This document shows positions 9,366-18,232 of a stretch of 64,000 nucleotides of DNA, in pieces. Source of the stretch: Myxococcales bacterium (GTDB lineage: Bacteria > Myxococcota_A > Polyangia > Nannocystales > Nannocystaceae); the NCBI GenBank assembly GCA_020633295.1, contig JACKDW010000003.1, positions 1 to 64,000 of the forward strand. The letters are read 5' to 3'. How positions within the stretch are numbered: position 1 is the stretch's first letter; each line of letters starts with the position of its first letter. The notes beneath the pieces are model-generated. The model searched no databases. It saw only the letters and a list, made by a program, of their open reading frames with translations, and was not told the DNA's origin. Made by a program: the position numbers and the translations under genes.

Positions 9366-10535
9366 ATGCATCGCGTGCTCCAAGACGGCGCCGTCCTGTT
9401 CGCGGACTATTTTGGCCTGACGCGGGTGACGCCCGCGGGGAAGTGCAAGACCGTCTCGACGGTCTTCGGTAACCCGTTCTCGGCGTTCTCGGTCGGCGGT
9501 CATCCTCCGCGTGTCGTTCTTCACAGCACCTACGCCGCGCGGAGCGTGGTCCTTGACGTCGCCACCATGAAGGCGGTCGCCAAGCCTCGCTGGGCGTTCA
9601 CCGGCGTCGACAGCTCGGGTGTGCTCGTCGGCTTCTGTAACCCTGTCACCGGCGACGACGACGGCGACGGCCGTGACTGGGTGAAGGTCCCCGAAGACGA
9701 CGCGTGGGACGGCGCGCCCGCGCGCCCGCGCGCCGCGCTCGGCGAACTGCCTCCCGATCGCCGCCAGGACAACATCTGTGACCACGGCCTCTACGTCGCC
9801 CTGCATGACGACGTGCGGGTCGCCGTCGACGGCGACACGAAGCTGCGCCCGAGCTGGCGCGCGCCGTACACGGTCCCGCCGAGGTCCTACGTGTTCTGCG
9901 TCCCGCGCCCCGCGGGCCTGTGGCTCGTCGCCTGGGTCCCGAGCGCCGCGAAGGCGCATGTCCTGAGGTTCAGCCGGGACGGGACCGCGCGCTCGCCTGT
10001 GCTCGAGCTGTCGACGCTCGAGCGCCCGGCCTTCAACGGCGATGTCATTCTGCACCAGACGGAGCCCGGCGTCGTGACGCGTACCTCCGTCGACGGGACG
10101 ACGCTGGGTCACGTCGACATCGCCGCCGTGACGTCCGCCGCCCGCGCGTCTTCTACGAAGAAGTCCAGCGGGCCGCAGCTCGATCCTGTGGGTCCGGGGC
10201 GGCTGATCGCGGGCCTCGGCCGCGAGCTGCTGGTCCCCTGGCACGCCGAGTCGTTCGTCGACCTGCAGACCGGCGACGAGCTCCCACGCAAGCTCCCGCG
10301 CAAGCAGGAGGCGGCGCGCCGGATCGTGACGACGTGGATGCGCGACCATCACGACGCGCGCATGGTCGGCGGCGTCCTCGACATCGACTACCTCGTGGTC
10401 AAGCCCGACCGATACTCGTACGCGATGTGGTGGCCGCTGCTCGACCGCGACCGCGCGCCCGACCACGCGGCGATGTTCGCGGAGTTCGGCCAGCGCACCG
10501 GGCTACACCTCGGCGGCAGCGGCGGTCGCGGCTAG
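9366..10535 (+). CDS. Hypothetical protein, possibly beta-propeller-like
   Basis: 389-residue protein of unknown function without signal peptide or membrane segments. Its first 250 residues have repeated short beta-rich blocks (HRVLQDGAVLFADYFG, PRSYVFCVPRPAGLWLVAW, NGDVILHQTEPGVVTRTSVDG), reminiscent of degenerate WD or propeller blades, but no family match is claimed. ATG 9366 is chosen because coding character begins there, although the frame stays open from 9087. It sits between integrase and the YhhN-like gene and may be cargo of the element. Confidence 0.65.
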   Translation: MHRVLQDGAVLFADYFGLTRVTPAGKCKTVSTVFGNPFSAFSVGGHPPRVVLHSTYAARSVVLDVATMKAVAKPRWAFTGVDSSGVLVGFCNPVTGDDDGDGRDWVKVPEDDAWDGAPARPRAALGELPPDRRQDNICDHGLYVALHDDVRVAVDGDTKLRPSWRAPYTVPPRSYVFCVPRPAGLWLVAWVPSAAKAHVLRFSRDGTARSPVLELSTLERPAFNGDVILHQTEPGVVTRTSVDGTTLGHVDIAAVTSAARASSTKKSSGPQLDPVGPGRLIAGLGRELLVPWHAESFVDLQTGDELPRKLPRKQEAARRIVTTWMRDHHDARMVGGVLDIDYLVVKPDRYSYAMWWPLLDRDRAPDHAAMFAEFGQRTGLHLGGSGGRG

Positions 10536-10726
10536 CGGCGAGCCCTGGTCCCCGTGGGCACGACGGCGTCCGAGGTGTGCCTGGCAGTGAGTCGCGCGCA
10601 GCACGTGTCGTCTCGCCCAACACGCTCGCCCGCGGAGTCTCGGGCGAGACGGGCGCTGAGAGCTCGCTGAGAGCGCGCTGAGAGCGCGCGACCGTACATC
10701 CGCCGCGACATCGAACGGGATGAACC

Positions 10727-11392
10727 ATGATCAGCCTCGTCTACTTCGGACTCGCCCTCGTCATCGCGGTTATAGACACGCTCTTCAAGCAAGCGCCGTT
10801 CTACACGGCGACGAACATCGCCCTGAGGGTCGTCATTATCCTCCCGCTCATCCTCGTCATCGTCCGAGGGCGATCCAAATATGCAGACCTTCTACGAACG
10901 ACGCTGTGGATCACGATCGTCGCGGACAGCTTGCTACCCGTCGTCTTCCCCGCGGGGATGATCGCCTTCCTGATCGTGCACATCCTAAACAGCTACAATT
11001 TCTATCGATGTGTCGACTTCACTCGCGCGCGGCTCGCCTCCATTATCGTCCCCGCGCTCGTCACGTACGGCGTGGCGCTCGCGCTCTATATCTTCACGCT
11101 CCTGCCGGAACTCGACGAGGTGTTCAAGATCTTGGTCGGCGTGTACCTCGTCCCGATCGCGCTTGCGTGGTCGCTCTCGATCACCAATTACCTACAAAAT
11201 AGAGCTCGCTGGGCGCGCGCGGCGACGATCGGGATGCTGCTCTTCTTCCTCACCGACTTTCAGGTCGCGGTTGAGTTTTTAACAGAGATGGACATCCCGA
11301 ACTACGGTGTTATTAATGCTGCTACATATTACGCCGGTCTGTACTTGATGAGCCGCGCTACACGGTACATCCAGGAGCGCGAGGCGGGTTGA
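10727..11392 (+). CDS. YhhN-family membrane protein (lysoplasmalogenase-like)
   Basis: 221-residue polytopic protein with about seven or eight hydrophobic segments and almost no soluble loops. The pattern, including the end AATYYAGLYLMSRA, fits the YhhN/TMEM86 family. Animal and Legionella members hydrolyse the vinyl-ether bond of lysoplasmalogens; activity here is inferred from the family. Base composition is noticeably more AT-rich than its surroundings (TTATTAATGCTGCTACATATT near 11310), suggesting recent acquisition. Plasmalogens are known in myxobacteria, so a substrate could exist. An alternative is a generic YhhN protein of unknown role. Confidence 0.7.
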   Translation: MISLVYFGLALVIAVIDTLFKQAPFYTATNIALRVVIILPLILVIVRGRSKYADLLRTTLWITIVADSLLPVVFPAGMIAFLIVHILNSYNFYRCVDFTRARLASIIVPALVTYGVALALYIFTLLPELDEVFKILVGVYLVPIALAWSLSITNYLQNRARWARAATIGMLLFFLTDFQVAVEFLTEMDIPNYGVINAATYYAGLYLMSRATRYIQEREAG

Positions 11393-11536
11393 CGACAAGC
11401 CCGACTTGCTGGTCGCTCTCACGCTCGACGTCCTCGTTGCGTAGCGCTCCATGGCGGTGCCGAGGTTGATCGAGCGCGCGTGCTGACGCGGACTCGGGAC
11501 CGATACGGGACTCGAACTCAGCGTGACGCCGCGTAC

Positions 11537-12523
11537 TCACGCCGCCAGGCGCTCTGGCGCCGGGGAACGAAAGCCCCGGGGTTGCGCCAGGCTGGGCGCG
11601 GTCGGGTGATCGGCGGGCCCCGGGGTTGAGTTCTCCTGCTGCTCCGGGACGCACAGGCACTCGCCTGCGGGCGCCCACTCGATCGGCGCGAGCGGGCCGA
11701 GCGGGTGATCGTCGAGGTTCAGCGTCGGGTAGTTGCTCGCCGCGGCCCACAGCGGCGTCGGCTCCTTGAAGAACTCGATCTCGGGGTTGCGGTGGCGCCA
11801 GACGCCGACGCTGCGGATCGAGCACTCGCCCTCGACGATCGGGCCCCACTCGACGCGCACGGTCACGCACTCGACCGCGTTGAAGTCCTCGGGGGCGTTC
11901 GACCACACCGGCGCGAGCTCCTCGGGGAAGTAGCCCGTGAGCTTGTGGGTCGGGCCGAGGTTGAGCACGCCCTCGGTGCACTGCATGTCGTGGAAGCCGA
12001 GGCCGGTGACGCCGGGATCGAGGTTGGGGAGCGGGTACTGCCAGCCGGTGTACTCCTTGACCTGCATGCAGTCGGCCACCGGCGCGTTCATGATGGAGAG
12101 CTCCATCGCCAGCGGCGTGACCTCGGGCAGCTCGTTGAACGCGTCGCAGGTCGGCGGATCGAGGGGCTCGCCGGTCTCGGTGCCCGACGAGCTCGCGCTG
12201 TCGGTGAGGCTGTCGCTGACGCCCGTCTCGGTGGTCTCGCTCGTGGGCGAGCCCGTCGTGTTCGGGCTCGTCGTCGAGTCCGTGACGGTGACGTCGACGC
12301 TCGTGCTCGCGCTCGGGTCGGACGAGGTCGCCGGCGTAGTCGGATCGTCGGTCGCGCTCGGGCTCGAGCCCGCGGTGGTCCCGACGGTCCCGGAATTGGA
12401 GCCGCCGCCCGAGTCTGTCTCGGTGGTCACCTGAAACGCCGGGTTCGGCATGTAGCACGCCGCGCCGAGGCACGCGGCCGCGAGCGCGAAGAGCCGTGGG
12501 CGGGCGTCAGGGCGGCACACCAT
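11537..12523 (-). CDS. Lipoprotein with Ser/Thr linker
   Basis: 328-residue predicted lipoprotein: leader FALAAACLGAAC with lipobox Cys near residue 22. A Ser/Thr/Gly-rich spacer of about 85 residues follows, then a folded domain starting at PLDPPTCDAF. That domain has paired cysteines (DCMQVKE, DMQCTEG, ECVTV, GECSI, ECLCV) and aromatic beta-like segments. Family not recognised. The last 25 residues after CLCVPEQQ are Pro/Arg-rich and may be non-native sequence beyond an original stop. Confidence 0.75.
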   Translation of the reverse strand: MVCRPDARPRLFALAAACLGAACYMPNPAFQVTTETDSGGGSNSGTVGTTAGSSPSATDDPTTPATSSDPSASTSVDVTVTDSTTSPNTTGSPTSETTETGVSDSLTDSASSSGTETGEPLDPPTCDAFNELPEVTPLAMELSIMNAPVADCMQVKEYTGWQYPLPNLDPGVTGLGFHDMQCTEGVLNLGPTHKLTGYFPEELAPVWSNAPEDFNAVECVTVRVEWGPIVEGECSIRSVGVWRHRNPEIEFFKEPTPLWAAASNYPTLNLDDHPLGPLAPIEWAPAGECLCVPEQQENSTPGPADHPTAPSLAQPRGFRSPAPERLAA

Positions 12524-12632
12524 ACAGCTAGCATGGTAGCGCGTCGCGGGGCTGGGCGCGCGCGAGGGCGACCCGGCGCCGACATCGGCGGCGATGTCAG
12601 CCCCGCGGCCGCGTCGCCGCGCAGTTAGTGAA

Positions 12633-12648
12633 ATGTCTTATTGGACAT
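12633..12648. repeat. 16-bp inverted repeat, copy 1
   Basis: ATGTC-TTATTG-GACAT. Five-base arms with a six-base AT-rich spacer; overlaps the stop codon of the serine hydrolase and lies 110 bases before the lipoprotein start. Member of the dispersed family described in the findings. Confidence 0.8.
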
Positions 12649-13894
12649 GTTTTAAAGGTCTCTGTGGTTTGGCGAGCGCCGCGCGTGCGTCGATCGCCTG
12701 GAGCACCGCGTCGTGCGCCTCGCGACGCGCGCGGTACATCGCGCGCTGACCCGCAGGCGTGTGGCGCGGGTGCACGCGGTTGCTCAGCAGGACCACGTAG
12801 ACGCCGCGCGTCGGATCGATCCACAGCGAGGTCCCGGTCCAGCCCGTGTGGCCGAACGCGTCCCGCGAGATCCGATCGCCGGCCGTGCTGCGCCCGCGCG
12901 TGGGCGTGTCCCAGCCGAGCGCGAAGCTCGAGCCCGGCACCAGCCGACGACGCGTCGTGAACTCGCGCAGCCGCGCGCCAGGGAGCGGGGACGCGTCGCC
13001 GGCGTGCGCTCGCAGCAGCGCGCGCGCGAGGACGCCGAGCTCCTCGCCGGTGGAGAACAGCCCCGCGTGACCCGTCTGGCCGCCGGCGGTCCGCGCGTTC
13101 TGATCCTCCACGACGCCGCGCCAGTAGCCGGCGCCGTCCGGCTTGGCTGAGGTCGCGGCGACGCGCTCCAGGATCGCCCCGGTCAGCGGGCCGCGCCGCG
13201 TGTCGCGGAGCCCGAGCGGCGCGAACACTCGCGCCCGCTCGAGCTCGACGAGCGAGCGCCCGGTCGCGCGCGCCACGAGCTCGCCGAGCAGGATGAAGTC
13301 GAGATCGCTGTAGAGCGTGCGCGCGCCCGGCCTGCGCTCGAGCGGCGCGCGTGCGGCCGCGCGGACGACGCCGTCGTAGTCGTCGGCCGACTCGTAGAGC
13401 GGGAGCCAGTCCGGGAGGCCGGCGCTGTGCGTCAGCAGGTGCTCGATCGTCACGGCGCGTCGCCACTCGCGGCGCGCGGGCCCGTCGGGCGCCGCGAACT
13501 CGGGGATGTGCTCGACCACCGCGTCGTCGAGCTGGAGCGCGCCGTCCTCGACCAGCGACATGACGACGAGGCTAACGCTGACGACCTTGGTCACCGACGC
13601 GAGGTCGTAGAGCGTGCGGCGCGTCGGCGCGTCGGCGCGCTCGCGGTCGAGCGCCCCGAAGCCCTCGCGCCAGAGCGGGCCCGTCGCGTCGCCGACCTCG
13701 ATGAAGCAGCCCGGGAAGGTGCCACGCGCGACCGCGCGTTCGAGGGAGGCGCGGGCCGAGGTGACGTCCAGCGCGGGCTCGCGAGCGCGCGCGAGCTCGA
13801 CGGCCGCCTCGGCCCGTTCGGCCGCGGCCCGCTGCTCCGCGCTCGCCTGCGCGAGCCCGGCGGCGAACACCAGCAGTGCCCAGGAGCCCGGCAT
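12638..13894 (-). CDS. Exported serine hydrolase, beta-lactamase/DD-peptidase family
   Basis: 418-residue class C beta-lactamase-like hydrolase (PF00144). The signal peptide MPGSWALLVFAAGLAQASA predicts export. The catalytic triad motifs are intact: SxxK at Ser100-Lys103 (SVTK), YxN equivalent YSD at 195-197, and the third motif HTG at 349-351. Family members are DD-peptidases, esterases or antibiotic hydrolases; nothing here distinguishes them. ATG 13894 is preferred over the frame from 13990 because of the clean leader. The stop codon lies inside a dispersed inverted repeat. Confidence 0.88.
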   Translation of the reverse strand: MPGSWALLVFAAGLAQASAEQRAAAERAEAAVELARAREPALDVTSARASLERAVARGTFPGCFIEVGDATGPLWREGFGALDRERADAPTRRTLYDLASVTKVVSVSLVVMSLVEDGALQLDDAVVEHIPEFAAPDGPARREWRRAVTIEHLLTHSAGLPDWLPLYESADDYDGVVRAAARAPLERRPGARTLYSDLDFILLGELVARATGRSLVELERARVFAPLGLRDTRRGPLTGAILERVAATSAKPDGAGYWRGVVEDQNARTAGGQTGHAGLFSTGEELGVLARALLRAHAGDASPLPGARLREFTTRRRLVPGSSFALGWDTPTRGRSTAGDRISRDAFGHTGWTGTSLWIDPTRGVYVVLLSNRVHPRHTPAGQRAMYRARREAHDAVLQAIDARAALAKPQRPLKHVQ

Positions 13895-14049
13895 CGACGG
13901 CTCGAGCTTGCCAGAGCTCGCGGCCGCGTTGGGTTGATTCCGACGGGTCCAAGGCCGCGCCGCGCTCGGGCGCGCGCCGGCGCGCGCCATGTCCCCGGAG
14001 ACAGCGGCGCGGGCGTGCGCGCGCGCGCGAACGCGGCTACGATGTCGGC

Positions 14050-14334
14050 GTGCGCGCTCGCGTGACGCTCGCGTTGACGCTGACGCTCGGGCTCGGCCTC
14101 GGGACGTGCGCCGCGCCGTCGCCGGGCGACTGCGACGAGAGCCAGACCTTCGCGCGCCCGGGCTGCGGCGATCCGCCGCCCGACGCGGAGCTCGTCGATG
14201 TCGACTGCTACACGCCCTGCGAGGCGGGGAGCGACTGCGACGACGACCAGCGCTGCGCGCTCGTGTACTACGATCCTTGCGCCGGCGATGTCTGCAACGC
14301 GTGCGGCGGCACGACGACGATCTGCGTCGACTAG
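14050..14334 (+). CDS. Small Cys-rich lipoprotein-like protein
   Basis: 94-residue exported protein. The GTG start at 14050 gives a hydrophobic leader RVTLALTLTLGLGLGTC. The mature part has about ten cysteines in close pairs (DCYTPCEAGSDC, RCALVY, DPCAGDVCNACGG). Function unknown. The lipobox is imperfect (Thr before Cys), so it may be secreted rather than lipidated. Confidence 0.62.
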   Translation: MRARVTLALTLTLGLGLGTCAAPSPGDCDESQTFARPGCGDPPPDAELVDVDCYTPCEAGSDCDDDQRCALVYYDPCAGDVCNACGGTTTICVD

Positions 14335-14389
14335 CGAGGCGGCGCGCACGCGCGGCTCGGGCGCGGCCGCTCGCGTCGTCGAGCTAGAG

Positions 14390-14405
14390 ATGTCTTAAAA
14401 GACAT
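14390..14405. repeat. 16-bp inverted repeat, copy 2
   Basis: ATGTCT-TAAA-AGACAT, perfect six-base arms. Lies between the small lipoprotein stop and the RCC1-like start, both on the plus strand. Confidence 0.85.
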
Positions 14406-14458
14406 TTGTGATGGCGGCGGCGCGCCCCCGCGCGGCGGACGAGGGGATACTGGCGGGC

Positions 14459-15556
14459 ATGCGGGCTCGGATCCTGGTGGCGCTCACCCTCGTCGCGCTC
14501 GCCGGCGGGTGCGTGAAGGAGGTCACCGCGGTCGACGTGGGGCGTGATCACCTGTGCGCGATTCGGGCGGGCACGCCCTACTGCTGGGGTCGCAACGACG
14601 GCGACCAGGTCGGCGACGGATCAGGATACTTCCAGGGCCAGCCGACGCGCGTCGCCGCGCTCGCGCGCGTCGTCGACGTGCGCGTCGGCGACGGCCACAG
14701 CTGCGCGCTCGCGGCGGACGGCGACGTCTACTGCTGGGGGCGGAATTTCATGGGCCAATCAGGCGGCGCGACGCGGGAGGATGTCGTCGTGCCGACCCGC
14801 GTCGCGCTCGATGGTCGGGCGGCGGGGATCGCCGCCGGCGCGGCGGCGTCGTGCGCGTACATGGAGACCGGCGACCTCTATTGTTGGGGCGCAAGGCCGG
14901 CGGGACGCCACAGCGGGACGCCGGCGCGCGTTGAGGGCGTCGAGGGGGTGCGCGATGTGGCGATCGAGACCGGCCGCATGTGCGCCGTGTCAGGCAGCGG
15001 CCAGGTCTGGTGCGCCGTCGTCGGCGAGCTGAACGGGGCGCCGACCCCGATCGCCGAGCTCGATGACGCGCTCGCGGTGGCGATCGGCTCGGCGCACGCC
15101 TGCGCGCTGCGGGCGGACGGGCGCGTGACGTGCTGGGGGCGCAACGACTACGGGCAGCGCGGCGACGCCGAGCAGACCGAGGAGAAGCGGATGGTCGACG
15201 TCCCGGGGATCGAGGACGCGGTCGCGCTCTCGGTCGGCGTGAACCACAGCTGCGCCGCGCTGACGAGCGGCGAGGTCGCGTGCTGGGGCTCGAACAGCAA
15301 CGGCCAGCTCGGCCGCGGCGATCCGCCGGGGGACGTCGGGCCCCCAGGCGTGGTGCGCGGGCTCCCGCTGGCGTCCGCCGTCTCGGCGGGCGGCGATCGG
15401 AGCTGCGCCGTCACCCGCGACCACGCGCTGTGGTGCTGGGGGAAGAGCTGGGAGGCGCAGCGGGCGGATCTCTCGATGCCGGAGGACCTGCTCGCGCCGA
15501 CGCGCGTGCAGGCGTTCGGCGAGGGCGATCCTCGCGGGCTCCACAAGCGCCGCTGA
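14459..15556 (+). CDS. RCC1-repeat lipoprotein
   Basis: 365-residue predicted lipoprotein (leader ILVALTLVALAGGC). The rest is a seven-bladed RCC1-like propeller: repeats of the form VGxxHxCALxxDGxVxCWGxNxxGQ recur about every 45-50 residues (YCWGRNDGDQVGDG, YCWGRNFMGQSGG, TCWGRNDYGQRGD, ACWGSNSNGQLGRG). One blade is degenerate around 14990-15060. Such proteins in myxobacteria are abundant surface proteins of unknown ligand. ATG 14459 is preferred to 14408 for the signal peptide. Confidence 0.88.
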   Translation: MRARILVALTLVALAGGCVKEVTAVDVGRDHLCAIRAGTPYCWGRNDGDQVGDGSGYFQGQPTRVAALARVVDVRVGDGHSCALAADGDVYCWGRNFMGQSGGATREDVVVPTRVALDGRAAGIAAGAAASCAYMETGDLYCWGARPAGRHSGTPARVEGVEGVRDVAIETGRMCAVSGSGQVWCAVVGELNGAPTPIAELDDALAVAIGSAHACALRADGRVTCWGRNDYGQRGDAEQTEEKRMVDVPGIEDAVALSVGVNHSCAALTSGEVACWGSNSNGQLGRGDPPGDVGPPGVVRGLPLASAVSAGGDRSCAVTRDHALWCWGKSWEAQRADLSMPEDLLAPTRVQAFGEGDPRGLHKRR

Positions 15557-15562
15557 TGGCTT

Positions 15563-15578
15563 ATGACCAAATAGTCAT
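15563..15578. repeat. 16-bp inverted repeat, variant copy
   Basis: ATGAC-CAAATA-GTCAT, same five-six-five geometry with A/T-swapped arms. Located between two convergent genes. Confidence 0.65.
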
Positions 15579-15592
15579 GTCTTGAGGCGCGG

Positions 15593-16459
15593 CTACTCGT
15601 CCCGGCCGAGGTGGTTGAGCGGGAGCTTGAGGTAGCGCTTCCCGTTCCCCTCGGGCGTCGGCAGCCGCCCGGCGGCGATGTTGACCTGCAGGCTCGGGAG
15701 GATCAGGCGCGGCGGCTTGAGCGTGGCGTCGCGGCGCGTGCGGAAGTCGACGAAGTCCTCGAGCGTGGTCTCGGCGCGCAGCTGCACGTTGTCGCGCTTG
15801 GACTCGCCGATGGTGGTCTCGAAGGCGAGCGGCCGCCCGTTCGGCTGGTAGTCGTGCCCGACGTACACGCGGGTCGCGTCGGGCAGCGCGTAGAGGCGAT
15901 CGTGCACCGAGCGGTAGAGCGCCTCGGCGCTGCCGGCCGGGAAGTCGCAGCGGCCTGTGCCGTAGTCGGGCATGAACAGCGCGTCGCCCGTGAACAGCGC
16001 GTCGCCGATCTTGTAGGTCAGGCACGCGGGCGTGTGACCGGGGGTGGCGATCGCCTCGACCTTGAGGCTGCCGGCGTCGAGCTGCTGGCCGTCGGCGAGC
16101 AGCTCGTCCCACTGCGATCCGTCGGCTGGCAATTCGGGCATGTTGTACAGGCCGCGGAACAGGTCCTGGACCTGGGTGATGCGCGCGCCGATCGCCGTCG
16201 GCGCGCCGAACTTCTGCTTGAGCAGCTCCATGCCGCTGAGGTGGTCGGCGTGCGCGTGCGTGTCGAGCACCCAGCGCACCTTCAGCGAGCGCTCGGCGAC
16301 GAAGCGCGCGACCTCGTCGGCCGACCGCGTCGACGTGCGCCACGTGAGCGTGTTGAGATCCATGACCGGGTCGATGACGACCGCGTCGCGCGACGTCGGG
16401 TCAAACACGACGTAGGTCAGCGTGTAGGTGTCGTCGTCGAAAAACGCGCGTGTCTCCAT
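15593..16459 (-). CDS. MBL-fold hydrolase, persulfide dioxygenase-like
   Basis: 288-residue metallo-beta-lactamase-fold protein similar to the ETHE1/Blh group, which oxidises glutathione persulfide with a mononuclear iron. Metal motif HAHADH occupies residues 68-73, with further ligands at His142 (TPGHT), Asp159 (FTGDALF) and His202 (GHDYQP). The strings TGRCDFPAGS and YVGHDYQPNGR are diagnostic of the persulfide dioxygenase branch. ATG 16459 has GAGGAG just upstream. No rhodanese or sulfide quinone reductase adjoins it. Glyoxalase II is the main alternative. Confidence 0.85.
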   Translation of the reverse strand: METRAFFDDDTYTLTYVVFDPTSRDAVVIDPVMDLNTLTWRTSTRSADEVARFVAERSLKVRWVLDTHAHADHLSGMELLKQKFGAPTAIGARITQVQDLFRGLYNMPELPADGSQWDELLADGQQLDAGSLKVEAIATPGHTPACLTYKIGDALFTGDALFMPDYGTGRCDFPAGSAEALYRSVHDRLYALPDATRVYVGHDYQPNGRPLAFETTIGESKRDNVQLRAETTLEDFVDFRTRRDATLKPPRLILPSLQVNIAAGRLPTPEGNGKRYLKLPLNHLGRDE

Positions 16460-16587
16460 GGTGTTGTCTCCTCGACCCCGTGTTGAGCAAGAACCAGGCC
16501 ACCGCTGATCGGCGCTTTTTGGGGTCCTGCACCGCGGATCTCGGCTCGTGTCGCGATGTGTCGCCACGTCGAGACGACGTCGCGGGA

Positions 16588-18169
16588 TCACCGCTCCGCG
16601 CGCTCGATCGCGTCACGGCAGCGCGCGAGCGCGGCCTGGCAGCTGGTGTCCTCGCGGAGCCGCTCGACCGGGGCCGGGAGGCGATAGCGCCAGTTGTGCG
16701 GGCCGACCGTGGCCGGCGTGTTGATGCGCGCCGGGCTCCCCAGGACGTCCTGAATCAGCAGCAGCGTCAGCTCGCTCGCGGCGCCCTGGATCAGCTCGAG
16801 CAGCGCGGCGTGGACCGCCGGCGTGAAGCGCTCGCGGGTCAACGCTGATTCTGTCTCGAGGGACATGGCGGAGAGGTTGGCGCGGCAGCGCGCGCGGACC
16901 TGCTCGCGCTCCGCGTCCGCGAGCGCCCGCCACCACGCGGCGACCGGCGCGGTGTCGTGGGTCGCGAAGCACGCGACCGAGCGCCGCGGGTACGCGCGCG
17001 GGTCCCGGAAGCCGTCGTCGTCGCGCTCCCAGATCAGCACGCGGTAGCCGGGCAGCGCGAGGCGCTTCATGACCTCGGGGACATAGTCGGGGATGCAGCC
17101 GAGGTCCTCGGCGACCAGCGTCGCGCCGGCGCGCCCGGCCGCCTCGATCATCGCCTGGAGGACCGCCGCGCCCTGGCGCCGCTGCGCCGCCTCCTCGGGC
17201 GGATCGAAGCTGCCCGGGACGAGCTTGTCGTCGGCGTCGCGCAGCCCGGTCGCGGGGCGCGAGTACGAGCGGAACAGGCCGACGAGGTGGTCGACGCGCA
17301 CGCGGTCGAACAGCGCGCCCGCGTAGCCGAGGCGCCGGCGCATCCAGCCGTAGTCGTCGCGCGCGAGCGCCTGCCAATCGTAGGCCGGCAGCATCCAGTC
17401 CTGGCCGTCCTCGTCGAACTGGTCGCCTGGCGCCCCGAGCGAGCGGTCGCGGCGAAACAGCGCGCGCTCCGTCCACACGTCGACGCTGTCGGCCGTGACC
17501 CCGAAGGGGAGGTCGCCCATGAGCTCGACCCCCAGCCCGGCGAGCTGCTCGCGCGCGCGTGACCACTGCGCGTGCAGGACCCACTGCTTGAACGCGTGGT
17601 AGTCGATCGCGTCGCGGTGCCGCGCGCGCGAGCGCAGCGGGCTCGCGCGCGCGGCGGCTCGGCCGGCCAGTCCCACCAGCCGACGTCGCCTACGCGGTCC
17701 TGAGCGCGCCGTAGAGCGCGAGCGGCTCGAGCCAGGCGGCGTGGCGCTCGCGAAACCCCGCGAGCGCGGCGCGCTGCGTCGACCAGCGCGACGGGGCGCC
17801 GCGCAGGCGCGCGTACGCGGCGGAGAGCGCGGCCTCCTTGAGCGCGCGCGCGCGCGCGTAGTCGATCTCGCCGTCGTCGCGCGGGGCCGGGGGCGCGCCG
17901 CCCCCGGGGAGTAGCTCTTCAAGCCATGTCGTCGACGCGTAGATCGGATCGAGGCCGAACGCGGCGCGGGCCGAGTAGGGCGAGTCGCTCCAGCGCGAGA
18001 GCTCGGCCAGCGGCAGCACCTGCAGCAGGCGCACGCCCCCCTCCCGCAGCCAGCGCGCGACGGCGGGCAGATCGCCGATGTCGCCGACGCCGGCCGACTG
18101 CCGCGTCCACAGGGAGAACAGCGGGATGGTCACGCCGGCGACGCGGCGGCTCTTGTGTGTGCTGGACAC
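16588..18169 (-). pseudogene. malQ: 4-alpha-glucanotransferase (amylomaltase), frameshifted
   Basis: GH77 amylomaltase that transfers maltooligosaccharide segments and releases glucose. The N-terminal part (GTG 18169 to 17690) ends at LYGALRTA-stop. The expected GDVGWWDWPAEPP follows in a second frame, and HRDAIDYHAFKQWV onward runs in a third frame to 16588. Each change equals one missing base, about 50 bases apart in a GC-run region. All catalytic elements lie in the long part: RVDH nucleophile, VAEDLG acid/base and THDT. Either two sequencing deletions or a real pseudogene; the rest of the reading frame is well kept, which favours the former. Confidence 0.85.
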
Positions 18170-18232
18170 GTCGTGGTTGTAACCGCTCCCCCGCGCGAGC
18201 GGGGGCTCGCGCGCGTGATTGTCCGCTCGCGG

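Noticed and set aside
11490..11540. tRNA-like 3-prime end (GAGTTCGAGTCCCG) on the minus strand
   Set aside because: The T-arm stem does not pair and no anticodon or acceptor partner lies at the right distance. At most a degraded tRNA fragment or att relic.
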